In this document: piece after piece, positions 52,174-62,173 of the stretch | How the letters are laid out: every line of letters begins with the position of its first letter | Numbering within the stretch: the first letter of the stretch is position 1 | Notes under the pieces: generated by a model | What the model was told of the DNA's origin: nothing | The model's database searches: none | The model's input: only the letters and a program-made list of their open reading frames with translations | Source: Oleiphilus messinensis | GTDB taxonomy: Bacteria > Pseudomonadota > Gammaproteobacteria > Pseudomonadales > Oleiphilaceae | DNA: 64,000 bases | NCBI RefSeq assembly: GCF_002162375.1 | Contig: NZ_CP021425.1 | Location: forward strand, 5,444,501 to 5,508,500 | Reading direction: 5' to 3' | Translations under genes and position numbers: made by a program

Positions 52174-54903
52174 TCAGCTGACGTCATAGGTAAAGTGACC
52201 TTCTTCATCTGCACCGATATGAATGCGATTAATCGTTTCACCCGTCGCCATTTTGTTCAAACACTCTGAGGCTAATTCCGGCAACAGCGTGCGATTCAAA
52301 ATGGTTTCGATATTACGTGCACCCGTATCCACTTCCTGACTTCGTGCCACAATGTGCAGCACGACCTCATCGTCATAACTGAACTCCGCACCATAATGCT
52401 CAATAACACGTTTTTCAATACGACGCATGTTGATTTGACAGATTTTCATCAGATTTTCGTCATCTAACGGATAATACGTGATGACATTCGCACGTCCCAG
52501 GAAGGCCGGTTTGAAGTGCTTCAGTAATTCCGGACGCATGCTATCCAACAGCACTTCAGGCTCGGGCTTTTCTTCACTTTGCGCACAGATTGCCCGGATC
52601 GCAGCTTCACCGGCGTTGGATGTCATGATAATAACGGTATTCTTGAAGTCGATATCCCGACCTTCTCCATCCTTGATCGTGCCCTTATCAAAAAGGTTGT
52701 AGAACACATCCTGCACACCAGGATGGGCCTTTTCCATTTCATCAAGCAAAATCACGGAATAAGGCTTACGCCGCGCAGCTTCCGTCAAAACACCGCCTTC
52801 ACCATAGCCGACATAGCCAGGGGGTGAACCCAAAAGCATTGAAACTTTATGCTCCTCCTTAAACTCCGACATATTGATGACCGTAATATTCTGCTCACCA
52901 CCAAACAGGATATCTGCCAGTGCCAATGCCGTCTCGGTTTTACCGACACCACTGGAACCAACCATCATGAAAACCCCGATCGGTTTACGGGGATCCGTGA
53001 GTCCTGCCCGAGAGGTGCGAATCGCCTGAGCGATGGCATCCAGTGCATGGGATTGACCAATCACCCGCTCTTCGAGCTTGTCCCGAAGTTTCAAAATGGC
53101 ATTGATTTCATCCCCCACCATTTTGCCTACCGGTATGCCGGTCCAATTTGCGACCACTTCAGCGACGGCCTGGCCATCAACGTGTGGTTGCATTAACGGA
53201 TTCTGTCCCTGAATACCACCGAGCTCTGTAGTGAGGGCTTTTAACCGGGCTTTCAGCTCTTCACTTTGTTCTGGTGTCAATTGTTCTGCTGTTAATGCCT
53301 CATCCGCCTCAGGCTGTGCTTCACCTTCGGTTGCATCGGTCTCTGTGGGCGCTAGATTTCGGCTGAAGAAATCGGTCTCGATTTTATCCCTGATTGATTT
53401 GATTTCAACGATAATTTCTTTCTCTTTTTCCCACTGAGCTTCCTGGTTCTCCCGTTGGGTTTCAGCCTCAGCTTTTTCCGCCTGTAGTTCGGCGATCATA
53501 TCGTCGCAATCACCTGTGGAGGCATTCTCACGCTCCAGCATCTCAATGTTCGTTTTCAATTGATCAATGCGACGGCGGGTATCTTCAATCAACGCAGGCG
53601 TAGCACTTTGGCTCAATGCCACTCTGGCACAAGCGGTATCCAGCAGGCTCACCGACTTATCCGGCAGTTGGCGACCTGGAATATAACGGGCAGAAAGCTT
53701 TACAGCTTGAATGATAGCATCATCGGAAATTCGTACTTTATGGTGTTGTTGCAAGGTTTTTGAAACGCCACGCATCATATCAATGGCAACCGATTCAGAT
53801 GGCTCTTCTACTTTTACCACCTGGAAACGTCGGGTCAATGCCGGATCCCGCTCGAAATACTTTTTATATTCTGCCCAGGTCGTGGCGGCGATCGTTCGTA
53901 ATTCACCCCGTGCCAAAGCAGGTTTGAGCAAGTTGGCCGCATCACCTTGCCCCTCTTTGCCACCCGCACCGATCAATGTATGTGCTTCATCGATGAACAT
54001 AATAATAGGGGACGGTGAAGCCTTAACCTCTTCAATAACACTTTTCAGACGATTCTCAAACTCGCCTTTCATACTGGCACCGGCTTGCAACAGGCCCAAA
54101 TCCAGAGACATGATGGCCACGCCTTTTAGCGGATCGGGTACATCATCATTTGCTACGCGCAGCGCTAATCCTTCGACCACTGCGGTTTTCCCAACACCCG
54201 CCTCACCCGTAAGAATCGGGTTGTTTTGACGTCGCCGGGTTAAAATGTCAATACACTGACGAATTTCTGTATCTCGCCCCAGCACCGGATCAATTTCATT
54301 TTTCTTGGCGCGTTCGGTCAGATTGATACAAAACTTCGCCAGCGATGACCCACCTGCCGGGGCATCACCGGAGACTTCCGCGCCGCCCTCTGAAGGTGCA
54401 GACCGCGAGATACTTTGTGACTCTGCGGTTTTACCAAAAACAGAACGCAATGCCACTCGGGCACGATCATTATTGACGTCACGCAAGCTGGGAATTGATT
54501 CCAGCATTTGTCTACGCAACGTGTCATCTGACATCATGGCGCAAAAAATATGTCCCGAACTGATGGCGTTGTGGGACATATCAATCGAAGCAACCATCCA
54601 GGCATACTTCAGCGCATCCTGTACTGTTTGAGACAGTCCTGGTGTGCGGGTATTTCCACTTTTAAACTTATCCAGTGACGCCGTCAGTTCACGCAACACC
54701 TTCGCATGATTCAGTCCGAATTCCTCGAGCATTTTGCCCAGATCTGTGTCTGCCTGCTCCAGAATTTTCTGCAGCCAGTGCTCCACTTCAATACTGTAAT
54801 GGGATTTGGATAAACATAAGCCGGCCGCATTATCCAGAGCTAGTTTGAGGTTGGGGTTCATGCGCTCGACCAGCGCTTTCAAATTAACATTAAACATATT
54901 CAA
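52174..54903 (-). CDS. tssH: T6SS sheath-disassembly ATPase TssH (ClpV)
   Basis: 909 residues, a ClpB-like double AAA+ protein. The N-terminal domain (about 1-160) includes SHYSIEVEHWLQKIL, which is of the ClpV type rather than ClpB. The first AAA+ has GEAGVGKTAVVEGLALRV and IMFIDEAHTLIGAGG; the middle coiled coil (about 420-530) is followed by a second AAA+ with GSSGVGKTETALALAD and ILLDEMEKAHPGVQ. It recycles contracted TssB/TssC sheaths. It is the last T6SS gene on this strand, 6 bases after tssG. Confidence 0.96.
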   Translation of the reverse strand: MNMFNVNLKALVERMNPNLKLALDNAAGLCLSKSHYSIEVEHWLQKILEQADTDLGKMLEEFGLNHAKVLRELTASLDKFKSGNTRTPGLSQTVQDALKYAWMVASIDMSHNAISSGHIFCAMMSDDTLRRQMLESIPSLRDVNNDRARVALRSVFGKTAESQSISRSAPSEGGAEVSGDAPAGGSSLAKFCINLTERAKKNEIDPVLGRDTEIRQCIDILTRRRQNNPILTGEAGVGKTAVVEGLALRVANDDVPDPLKGVAIMSLDLGLLQAGASMKGEFENRLKSVIEEVKASPSPIIMFIDEAHTLIGAGGKEGQGDAANLLKPALARGELRTIAATTWAEYKKYFERDPALTRRFQVVKVEEPSESVAIDMMRGVSKTLQQHHKVRISDDAIIQAVKLSARYIPGRQLPDKSVSLLDTACARVALSQSATPALIEDTRRRIDQLKTNIEMLERENASTGDCDDMIAELQAEKAEAETQRENQEAQWEKEKEIIVEIKSIRDKIETDFFSRNLAPTETDATEGEAQPEADEALTAEQLTPEQSEELKARLKALTTELGGIQGQNPLMQPHVDGQAVAEVVANWTGIPVGKMVGDEINAILKLRDKLEERVIGQSHALDAIAQAIRTSRAGLTDPRKPIGVFMMVGSSGVGKTETALALADILFGGEQNITVINMSEFKEEHKVSMLLGSPPGYVGYGEGGVLTEAARRKPYSVILLDEMEKAHPGVQDVFYNLFDKGTIKDGEGRDIDFKNTVIIMTSNAGEAAIRAICAQSEEKPEPEVLLDSMRPELLKHFKPAFLGRANVITYYPLDDENLMKICQINMRRIEKRVIEHYGAEFSYDDEVVLHIVARSQEVDTGARNIETILNRTLLPELASECLNKMATGETINRIHIGADEEGHFTYDVS

Positions 54904-54909
54904 TCCGCC

Positions 54910-56094
54910 TTATGAGACTGTTCCGTTACTCGATGTTTGCATACCATGTTTTGAGAGACTGATTTTTATAAGTTTATCAGTAGGGTTTTTCTTGTAGAGG
55001 CGTGTACTCCAACCCACCAAAGCCAGCGGATCCTTTACGCCCAGTTTGACAGCAGGCAATTGATCCTCCCTCACTTTCAACGATAGATCAAAATCCATCT
55101 CTACGCCTGCTCGCTGCTTTACCAGGTTATAGAGCGCAGTCAGCTTTTTCGACCCGGGCGCCAGAGTCGTAAACACATCTTCATCAAAATCGACAATTTC
55201 GATTTCAAACAGATTTTGCATGACCCAGCAGCGACTACCCAGAATGGCTGTCTGCCCCAGCATGTTATTCATACCAAGGGACATGCCCCCAGCAAGTTGG
55301 GTTAACACGTCGGGGTCCAGACGACTCCATTTACCCTTGAACTGGTGAATATTCACTTTCAAGCCAAAATGATGACTGATCACATTCTTCAAGGTATATT
55401 CATTACACCGCTGATGCGCCGCCGCACCGGCATAATTTAGCCAGACATTGTTGGGATTCTCGAAGGAACCCGGCATTCCGGCCGTCCCGGTCAGGCTTTT
55501 GTTTAATTCCAGATACCAATCCGGTAAATACCGTGAAGGGTTTACACTGCGGGTCTCAAACATTTTAATCGGGCGATATTTTTTCCAGGCGCGATAAAAC
55601 AATGAAAGCGTGCGGTGATTAAATATATCCAGAAAGTCTTTTAGGGTATGGTCTTTCGCTTTCAGACGCTGCAGTATGAGTTCAGAATAGCGATACGGCA
55701 AAATACCGGAAGCGCCGGTCAATAACATAATATTGACAAATACCTCCCACTGCCGGCTGCCCGACTGCTCTGCCTCCAGACGCTTTTTCAGGTCCGAAGC
55801 AGACATGATCCCGGTATCCTCGATTTTCGCGCCAGTGCGGGAAACCGGATTCTTGACCTCATCAAACTTGGTGCGCTGTGCTTTCCGGACCGTTGCCGGC
55901 TCAAACACCATTCCCGGATTGGCCTTGAATTTCAGCGCATCAAGCCGAGGCCACGCACTCTCGCCGATCGGCTCCATCTCGACCTCCGGATCCTGCAGGG
56001 CATCCGTTTCGATCAGCTGTACCAGCTGGAAAAAATCGAAACGCCAGGGCTCCTTTTCAATACGTCGTTTTAAATCAACACGCTGCGCCTTCAT
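54910..56094 (-). CDS. tssG: T6SS baseplate protein TssG
   Basis: 394 residues from the ATG at 56094 (MKAQRVDLKRRI), which overlaps the tssF stop in an ATGA junction; a longer start inside tssF is not needed. TssG markers are EPWRFDFFQLVQLIE at the start, FKANPGMVFEPATV, and LTGASGILPYRYSELILQR in the first half. It forms the baseplate wedge with TssF, TssE and TssK. Order and overlap match standard T6SS loci. Confidence 0.94.
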   Translation of the reverse strand: MKAQRVDLKRRIEKEPWRFDFFQLVQLIETDALQDPEVEMEPIGESAWPRLDALKFKANPGMVFEPATVRKAQRTKFDEVKNPVSRTGAKIEDTGIMSASDLKKRLEAEQSGSRQWEVFVNIMLLTGASGILPYRYSELILQRLKAKDHTLKDFLDIFNHRTLSLFYRAWKKYRPIKMFETRSVNPSRYLPDWYLELNKSLTGTAGMPGSFENPNNVWLNYAGAAAHQRCNEYTLKNVISHHFGLKVNIHQFKGKWSRLDPDVLTQLAGGMSLGMNNMLGQTAILGSRCWVMQNLFEIEIVDFDEDVFTTLAPGSKKLTALYNLVKQRAGVEMDFDLSLKVREDQLPAVKLGVKDPLALVGWSTRLYKKNPTDKLIKISLSKHGMQTSSNGTVS

Positions 56095-57914
56095 ATCAAC
56101 TGCCTGTCTCCAGCCCGAGGTGGCCATTTTTTAAGCACTTCAGGTTTTCCTTTCAAGCGGGCGACCATTCGGGTAAAGGAATTTATCGAACAGTACATGG
56201 CAAAGAATCGTTCAAGCACAGATGCAAACAACAGTACACTGTTACCTGAAAGCAGCGCCTCATCGAACGTCACTTCAATTTCATTGCCGCGACACAATGT
56301 TGTTTTGCCCTGATAGGTAACAGGTGCCGTCATCGTGCTCATTTTGATACTGATGATGGCGTTGATCAGCGCCTTGGATGCGGAGCTTTCCACAACATCA
56401 TACAAAGCCAGAATTTCACGCAGGTACTGGGTGCCTTCAGCACCATTTAACGATAAATGGTTCAGACTAAGTTGAGAAATCAACCGCCAGCGAGCACCAT
56501 TGCCCTGGGGCGGACGATAATTTGGCGTGATTCGTGTTAGCGTATCAATCGACTTCAACCCCACTCCCATTGAGCCACAACGCAAATGGGGTTGCCCCCC
56601 CCCGAAAGGAAGCTTTTCCGGAAGGTTACCGTTAAAGCAGGTTGTTTCAATGGAAAGAGTTTCATCCTGAGCATCAGTGATGTCAAAGTTCAAGTCAACC
56701 AAAGAAAGCTGGATACAGGAGCTTGGCTCATTTCCATGCTCGCCGCCCAGTGTTTCCTGGCGCTGGCCATGCCAGTAAACCGCCTTGTCGGTATGCATTT
56801 CAGCATGATTCAGACCATAGAAGGGTTTATATTGAACCCGATTTCCGTCACCCCGGATTCCGGTAACGGTTTCCACTGAATAAACTTCGTAATGGTGAGG
56901 ATAACGGGCATCAGGAATGACGGTGTAGGTATCTTGCGTATGTTCGTACGCGATAGGCTCTGCCCGGTGAGGAAACAGATTAACAATGGGTACACAATTA
57001 ATCGCAACATTATCCGTACTGATATGGCGCTCAAGCTCGGTATCTGCTCGCTTCACATAAATATAGATATTCAGTTCATTCCCGGAAATTTGTTGCAGTG
57101 TTTGCTCGAGTCCTGAAAGTTCAACGAACAAAAACTTCTCAGGAAATGCCATGTATTCCGTCAGTAACCGGTACCCGGGAAAAGAGTCTTCGGGATACGG
57201 AATCATGCCATGCTCTTCTTCAAAGCCAATATCTCGCAGCGTGTGAGGCGGGCGAACTGCAAACTCACCTTCGCCTTTGTCGATCACAACCCCCACACAG
57301 TGATGCGCCAACGCTTCATATAACGGATAAGCCTGCTGAGATTGCCCACGGACATAGAATCTCAACTTCTTTAACCCTAACGCGCTGATATCCAACTCTT
57401 CAGCAACGCCTTTTAAACGAATATGAACCACACTTTCGGCGGCTTTCATTTCGTTGGCACCAGGGGTCGCGAAGGGTTTGCCTTTAAAGCTGGCTTGAGC
57501 CACTCGCAATGGCAATACTTCAAGATCATAGGTTGACTGGAAAGTACAAGGCCGCCCCTGAATCGAATCCGTTTCCAGACTCGCGCCTTTTTGCAGTGGC
57601 ATGACGATATCAAGGTCATCTGCGGGCTTGAACTCAACCACTGCCATCGATGGTAAAGGTCGTAAATAATGGGGATAGAGATTATCCAACAAGGCATCGG
57701 AAATTTCGGGGAAGTCATCCGCGATTTTTTTCTGTACCCTGGCATTCAAATATGCCACACCTTCCAGCAGGCGGGAAACATGAGGATCCTCCACCACATC
57801 CTCACTCATACGAAGACGGCTGGCAATTTTAGGGTACGCCCGCGCAAACTCCGCACCGGACTGGCGCAGGAAGGTTAATTCCTTTTCGTAAAAATACAGC
57901 AATTCGTCCGACAT
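56091..57914 (-). CDS. tssF: T6SS baseplate protein TssF
   Basis: 607 residues from the ATG at 57914 (MSDELLYFYEKELTFLRQSG), one base beyond the tssE stop; the longer frame is not needed. The N-terminus FAREF-like stretch (EFARAYPKIASRLRMSEDV then DPHVSRLLEGVAYLNARV) and LDNLYPHYLRPLPSMAVVEF are hallmarks of TssF/VasA. It is the largest baseplate wedge subunit. It is tightly coupled to both neighbours. Confidence 0.95.
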   Translation of the reverse strand: MSDELLYFYEKELTFLRQSGAEFARAYPKIASRLRMSEDVVEDPHVSRLLEGVAYLNARVQKKIADDFPEISDALLDNLYPHYLRPLPSMAVVEFKPADDLDIVMPLQKGASLETDSIQGRPCTFQSTYDLEVLPLRVAQASFKGKPFATPGANEMKAAESVVHIRLKGVAEELDISALGLKKLRFYVRGQSQQAYPLYEALAHHCVGVVIDKGEGEFAVRPPHTLRDIGFEEEHGMIPYPEDSFPGYRLLTEYMAFPEKFLFVELSGLEQTLQQISGNELNIYIYVKRADTELERHISTDNVAINCVPIVNLFPHRAEPIAYEHTQDTYTVIPDARYPHHYEVYSVETVTGIRGDGNRVQYKPFYGLNHAEMHTDKAVYWHGQRQETLGGEHGNEPSSCIQLSLVDLNFDITDAQDETLSIETTCFNGNLPEKLPFGGGQPHLRCGSMGVGLKSIDTLTRITPNYRPPQGNGARWRLISQLSLNHLSLNGAEGTQYLREILALYDVVESSASKALINAIISIKMSTMTAPVTYQGKTTLCRGNEIEVTFDEALLSGNSVLLFASVLERFFAMYCSINSFTRMVARLKGKPEVLKKWPPRAGDRQLI

Positions 57915-57915
57915 A

Positions 57916-58410
57916 TCAGAGCGCACTCTCTACATGAACATTGTTTGTAACAGGCTCCAGAGATGAGTCAAAAACAATTTCCTCTGGAGCCGGATCGGCG
58001 TACATGACCGCCTCGATTCGGAATCGTAGCGTTCGATCCATGCGGCGCTCGTCATCATGCAATACCACCCGAACCGTTTTGAAGCGCGGCTCGAAACGCT
58101 TTATATTTTCTTCCACTAACTGACAGAACTGGTCAGCTCCCGCATTATTCAAGAAGTTGATAACATTCAGATCCGGTAAGCCATAATTCACCAATGATTT
58201 ATCCAGCTCTCGACATTCATCAGGCGGAGAAACGCTGCGAAAGCGGGTGTTCAGGAGGTTCTCCAGGTCACGACGCACATTTTCCCGGATCTGATTCATC
58301 AATTGATGTTTAGTTGTTTCAAGCTCTGCCTTTTTTTCCGGCTCGTTATCGATCAAACGATCCAAAACAGAAGCTCGGATCAAAACGGGCTTTTTCTTTT
58401 TGGCAGCCAT
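57916..58410 (-). CDS. tssE: T6SS baseplate protein TssE (gp25-like)
   Basis: 164 residues from the ATG at 58410 (MAAKKKKPVLIRASVLDRL), with AGGAG 8 bases upstream. The gp25-like core has NVRRDLENLLNTRFR, NYGLPDLNVIN and the C-terminal strand TLRFRIEAVMY. It starts sheath assembly on the baseplate. It is 34 bases after the second tssC gene and nearly touches tssF. Confidence 0.93.
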   Translation of the reverse strand: MAAKKKKPVLIRASVLDRLIDNEPEKKAELETTKHQLMNQIRENVRRDLENLLNTRFRSVSPPDECRELDKSLVNYGLPDLNVINFLNNAGADQFCQLVEENIKRFEPRFKTVRVVLHDDERRMDRTLRFRIEAVMYADPAPEEIVFDSSLEPVTNNVHVESAL

Positions 58411-58444
58411 AATGAGTTCTCCTGCGTCGGGCAAACAATCAATC

Positions 58445-60013
58445 CTATGTTGCCCGACCTCCAGATGTTAATTCTGTGGTCAAGTGCAATTCTGACACCA
58501 GGCTGTCTGCCTGATAGTGCGGCTGCAGCTGAATACTTGCCCAATAGGAACCGGGCTTCTCCTCATTGTCTTTGACCTCAACCACGGCTTTTCGCAGTGG
58601 ATAGCGGGCCTGAATGGTCCAGTCCGAATCCTCCTGGGTTACCGTGTAGGTATTCAACCAGCGTTGAATCATCTTGCCACAATCAACCGCACGGGTATAA
58701 CTACCAATTTTGTCTCGAATCATCACTTTGATGTAGTGGGCAAACCGGGATCCGCACAACACATGCTGCAATGACGAGGCAACCCGCTCATTGGCTCTGG
58801 CACTGGCATCGGCAAAGTCCCGGTTTCGAAAAATGGATGGCGTGCTATGAAACGCTAGCAATGGCAAGTCATAACACTGGCAGATAGGAATAAACCCGAG
58901 ATCACTCAATTCCCGCTCACGTTCATCGGTCAAAATGACATCAACTGAGGGTTTATGATCATCCTTCGTGGGACCCACCTGGAAATAATCCACCAGAGGA
59001 TCATTTACCAGACCTCCGGTTAATTGATCTCGAGGAACCCCCCGGATGTGTGCAAACCAACCCGCCTCACTGAACTCCCGGACCAGAATCCGAGCCAAGG
59101 CAAAATTTGCCCCACCCCATAGATATTGTTTTCGCGAACTTAAGGATGAACGTTCTTCATAGATAAAACCATCCCTGCCCGAAAACCTGACAGTGTACGG
59201 TGCCCGCAAGAGTACTCTGGGCAACGTAATCCCCATAAAACGGGCATCAGGATGATCTCGCAATCGATTCCAGCGAATATATTCGCTCTCTTTGAATACG
59301 GAGTGCAACGTAAAGGGTTGAACGATGTAATCGAAGTCACGCTCAAGGCCAAATAACTCGGGAGCGGCGTTTAACAAAATCGGCGAGAATGACGCCGACG
59401 CAATTTCGGCCAAGCGCTCCAACGTGGGGATGTCGTCAAAACGGTGTCCCGGAAAAGGTTTGTGGGCAACATCGTAGTCGGCCACAATCACGCCATAAGG
59501 CTCACCACCGGGCGTATCAAATTCCTCGCTGTAGACTTTCTGAAACAGCTGACTCTGGTCAAATTCGACTGCACGATTTACGTCCTTGGTGATCTCCGAC
59601 CAGGATATATCGAGAAACCTGACTTTGACGCCTTTGCGACCATATGACGTATACACCAGCGTTTGCAGACTACGCCAACTCGCCTCCAGGCGCTGGAACA
59701 CACTATTGTGGATGATCTCATTGACCTGTTCGGTTATCAGGCTGTCAATCAAGGCCAGCGAACGATCCAGCCATAAGCCAAGATCCCGGCTGAATTCGTG
59801 AAAAGGATAAGCTGTTGACCCCGGCACATCCGAGCGCCCGAAAAAAGCGAGTACCTGGGCATGAATATCCCGGTCAGCCAGCGTCGACTCACTGTCTTGA
59901 GCAAGTAATTTTTCGATAAGTTGGGCCGTAGACAAACTTCCTTCCCGGCCATTTCCAGAGCGGGATTCGTCCGGGGCAATATCTCCCGACTTCACTCCTG
60001 ATTCGGACGTCAT
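58445..60013 (-). CDS. Second TssC paralogue (T6SS sheath large subunit-like)
   Basis: 522 residues, longer than the TssC encoded just upstream (495) and clearly of the same family: RLEASWRSLQTLVYTSYGRK, AVEFDQSQLFQKVYSEEFDT, GGEPYGVIVADYD, FSPILLNAAPELFGL and HYIKVMIRDKIGSYTRA. A 70-residue N-terminal extension is low in matching motifs. Tandem TssC paralogues, corresponding to ImpC and ImpD in some loci, are known; the second copy may act as a baseplate or cap-side variant. A 147-base gap with a 3 x 16 bp repeat separates it from tssC, unlike the tight spacing elsewhere. I leave the symbol empty because paralogue naming varies. Confidence 0.92.
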   Translation of the reverse strand: MTSESGVKSGDIAPDESRSGNGREGSLSTAQLIEKLLAQDSESTLADRDIHAQVLAFFGRSDVPGSTAYPFHEFSRDLGLWLDRSLALIDSLITEQVNEIIHNSVFQRLEASWRSLQTLVYTSYGRKGVKVRFLDISWSEITKDVNRAVEFDQSQLFQKVYSEEFDTPGGEPYGVIVADYDVAHKPFPGHRFDDIPTLERLAEIASASFSPILLNAAPELFGLERDFDYIVQPFTLHSVFKESEYIRWNRLRDHPDARFMGITLPRVLLRAPYTVRFSGRDGFIYEERSSLSSRKQYLWGGANFALARILVREFSEAGWFAHIRGVPRDQLTGGLVNDPLVDYFQVGPTKDDHKPSVDVILTDERERELSDLGFIPICQCYDLPLLAFHSTPSIFRNRDFADASARANERVASSLQHVLCGSRFAHYIKVMIRDKIGSYTRAVDCGKMIQRWLNTYTVTQEDSDWTIQARYPLRKAVVEVKDNEEKPGSYWASIQLQPHYQADSLVSELHLTTELTSGGRAT

Positions 60014-60032
60014 GTTTTGCAGCCTATGAATC

Positions 60033-60080
60033 GTTGCAATCTAGTATTGTGGCAATTTAGTATTATGGCAATCTAGTTTT
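60033..60080. repeat. 3 x 16-bp tandem repeat between the two tssC genes
   Basis: Three head-to-tail units, GTTGCAATCTAGTATT, GTGGCAATTTAGTATT and ATGGCAATCTAGTTTT, with the first half of a fourth (GTTGCGAT) at 60081. They lie just upstream of the second tssC start on the minus strand. Confidence 0.75.
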
Positions 60081-60160
60081 GTTGCGATAAGAATGGTACA
60101 CATCAGCACAAATACTTGCTCCACCCGGAATCGGGTAGAGCAAAGTATTCGGGAAAAGGA

Positions 60161-61648
60161 TCAGGAAGATTTCGGAATTTCAGCAACCATACGGAGCGAT
60201 GCTGTTAATTCTTCCATTTGCAACCATGGACGCAAATGTGCAATTGCGCTGTACGACCCTGGCGCTTCAGGATTTTCTTTCACCTGAATCCGTGCTTCAG
60301 CAAGCGGGAATTTTGCTTTCATTTCAGGACTTGCATCAGGATTACTATTGGTATAACCATTGATCCAACGGTTCAACCAGCGTTCTGCATCCTGCGCTTC
60401 CATGAACGAGCCGATTTTGTCACGGGCCATAACCTTGAGATAGTGAGCAATGCGAGAAGTTGCCATGATGTATGGCAGACGCGCAGAAATGGCAGCGTTA
60501 GCAGTGGCACTGGGTTCGTCGTATTTCTTCGCTTTTTGAGCCGTTTGGGCACCAAAGAATACCGCATAATCTGTATTCTTGTAGTGACATAATGGCAGGA
60601 AGCCCAGTTTGGATAGCTCTGCTTCACGTCGTTCGGTAATACCGATCTCCGCTGGGCATTTCTGATCCAGATCACCATCATCACTACGGAACAAGTGCGT
60701 GGGCAAGCCTTCAACTTTACCACCACCTTCTGCACCGCGAATGGCCGTACACCAGCCGTTTTCAGCGAAGGCCTTGGTCAATGTCGTCCCCATTACATAC
60801 GCGGCATTCATCCATGCGTATTGAGTGTGGTCAACAGTGACGGCTTTGCCCGTCTCATCCAGAGGAAACTCCTCATAACGGAATTCTTCCACCGGCTTGG
60901 AATTATCACCGTATGGCAGACGGGACAATACTCGTGGCATCACCAGGGTTGTGAAGCGCGAATCTTCAGAATCCCGGAAACTACGCCACTTGATGTACTC
61001 CGCCGAATCAAAGATTTTTTCCAGATCCCGGGGGTTTGATAACTCGGTAAAATCATCAAAGCCAAACATCTGGGCACCGGCTGCCGAAATGAATGGACAG
61101 AAACCGGATGCCGCAACACCCGACATATTATTGAGCAGATCAATATCTTCCGGATGGTTGGTAAACTCATAGTCACCGATCAGGCAACCATAAGGCTCAC
61201 CACCGGCTGTACCGTATTCTGCTTCATAGATTTTCTTGAAGATCTGGCTTTGGTCAAACTCAACGGCCTTATCCAGATCCTTGAACAGCTCACGTTTGCC
61301 GATATTCAGCATACGTATTTTCAACGTGGTGCTGGTCTCGGAGTTCATCACCAGGTGATTCAATCCACGCCAGGAGCCTTCCAGCTTCTGAAATTTCTCC
61401 GAATGCATGATTTCTGCAAGCTGAGAAGAAATCATTTCGTCAATTTTAGCAACGGCTTTATTCACCGTTTGGGTCAGGTTACGATCCCAGGTCACGGTTC
61501 CCGACATGACCTGCTGGGCCAAGTTTGAAATTAGATCCTTAGCTGCATCAGGTTCAGTTTGTCGAGTGGCGCCAATCGCCTGGTCCAACAAACTGAGTGA
61601 TTCGGTTTCCTGGCCGGCTTCTTGGCCCTGTAACTCTTGTTCGCTCAT
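60161..61648 (-). CDS. tssC: T6SS contractile sheath large subunit TssC
   Basis: 495 residues, the usual TssC size. Motifs are KFQKLEGSWRGLNHLVMNSE, AVEFDQSQIFKKIYEAEYGT, GGEPYGCLIGDYEF, GFCPFISAAGAQMFG and HYLKVMARDKIGSFMEAQD. With TssB it builds the contractile sheath. It is 3 bases after tssB, so the two are translated together in stoichiometric amounts. Confidence 0.96.
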   Translation of the reverse strand: MSEQELQGQEAGQETESLSLLDQAIGATRQTEPDAAKDLISNLAQQVMSGTVTWDRNLTQTVNKAVAKIDEMISSQLAEIMHSEKFQKLEGSWRGLNHLVMNSETSTTLKIRMLNIGKRELFKDLDKAVEFDQSQIFKKIYEAEYGTAGGEPYGCLIGDYEFTNHPEDIDLLNNMSGVAASGFCPFISAAGAQMFGFDDFTELSNPRDLEKIFDSAEYIKWRSFRDSEDSRFTTLVMPRVLSRLPYGDNSKPVEEFRYEEFPLDETGKAVTVDHTQYAWMNAAYVMGTTLTKAFAENGWCTAIRGAEGGGKVEGLPTHLFRSDDGDLDQKCPAEIGITERREAELSKLGFLPLCHYKNTDYAVFFGAQTAQKAKKYDEPSATANAAISARLPYIMATSRIAHYLKVMARDKIGSFMEAQDAERWLNRWINGYTNSNPDASPEMKAKFPLAEARIQVKENPEAPGSYSAIAHLRPWLQMEELTASLRMVAEIPKSS

Positions 61649-61651
61649 TGA

Positions 61652-62173
61652 TTATTCTCCTTCTGGTTTCTCAGCGCCCAAGCCTAACTCTTTCGATAAC
61701 TCAGCTACCGATTCTGTATTTTGCAGTACTTGTTCCAACAAACTCTCCAACTCTTCAGAGCGATCCGCTTTACTCATAAGATCACGCAATTTATTGCGTG
61801 CTTCCAACAGCTGGCGCAGCGGCTCGACCTGCTTCACAACGTTTTGAGGCTCGAAGTCTTCCATGGAGTTGAACTGCAGATTAACAGACATTTCCTTCCC
61901 GTCTTCGCCGGAAAGCTTATCCGCAACCTTCATCTCTGCAGTTGGCTCAATCTTATCCAGGATTTCATTGAAGTTGTCACGATCAATCTGGACAAACTTA
62001 CGCTCTTTCAACGCTTTTTTGTTTGCCGTATTGTCGCCTGAGTAATCCCCCATGACACCGACAACGAAGGGCAGTTCTTTTTTAACTTCCGCACCGTTGG
62101 TTTCCACATCATAAGTGATTTGAACGCGTGGTTTGCGTACGCGTGATAGTTTATCCTGGAGACTGTCTGACAT
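61652..62173 (-). CDS. tssB: T6SS contractile sheath small subunit TssB
   Basis: 173 residues. The N-terminus [17 protein letters not shown], the signature [27 protein letters not shown], and the C-terminal helix used for ClpV contact are typical of TssB/VipA. It is paired with tssC 3 bases away. The 348-base upstream gap suggests a promoter directly before this gene. Confidence 0.96.
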   Translation of the reverse strand: MSDSLQDKLSRVRKPRVQITYDVETNGAEVKKELPFVVGVMGDYSGDNTANKKALKERKFVQIDRDNFNEILDKIEPTAEMKVADKLSGEDGKEMSVNLQFNSMEDFEPQNVVKQVEPLRQLLEARNKLRDLMSKADRSEELESLLEQVLQNTESVAELSKELGLGAEKPEGE

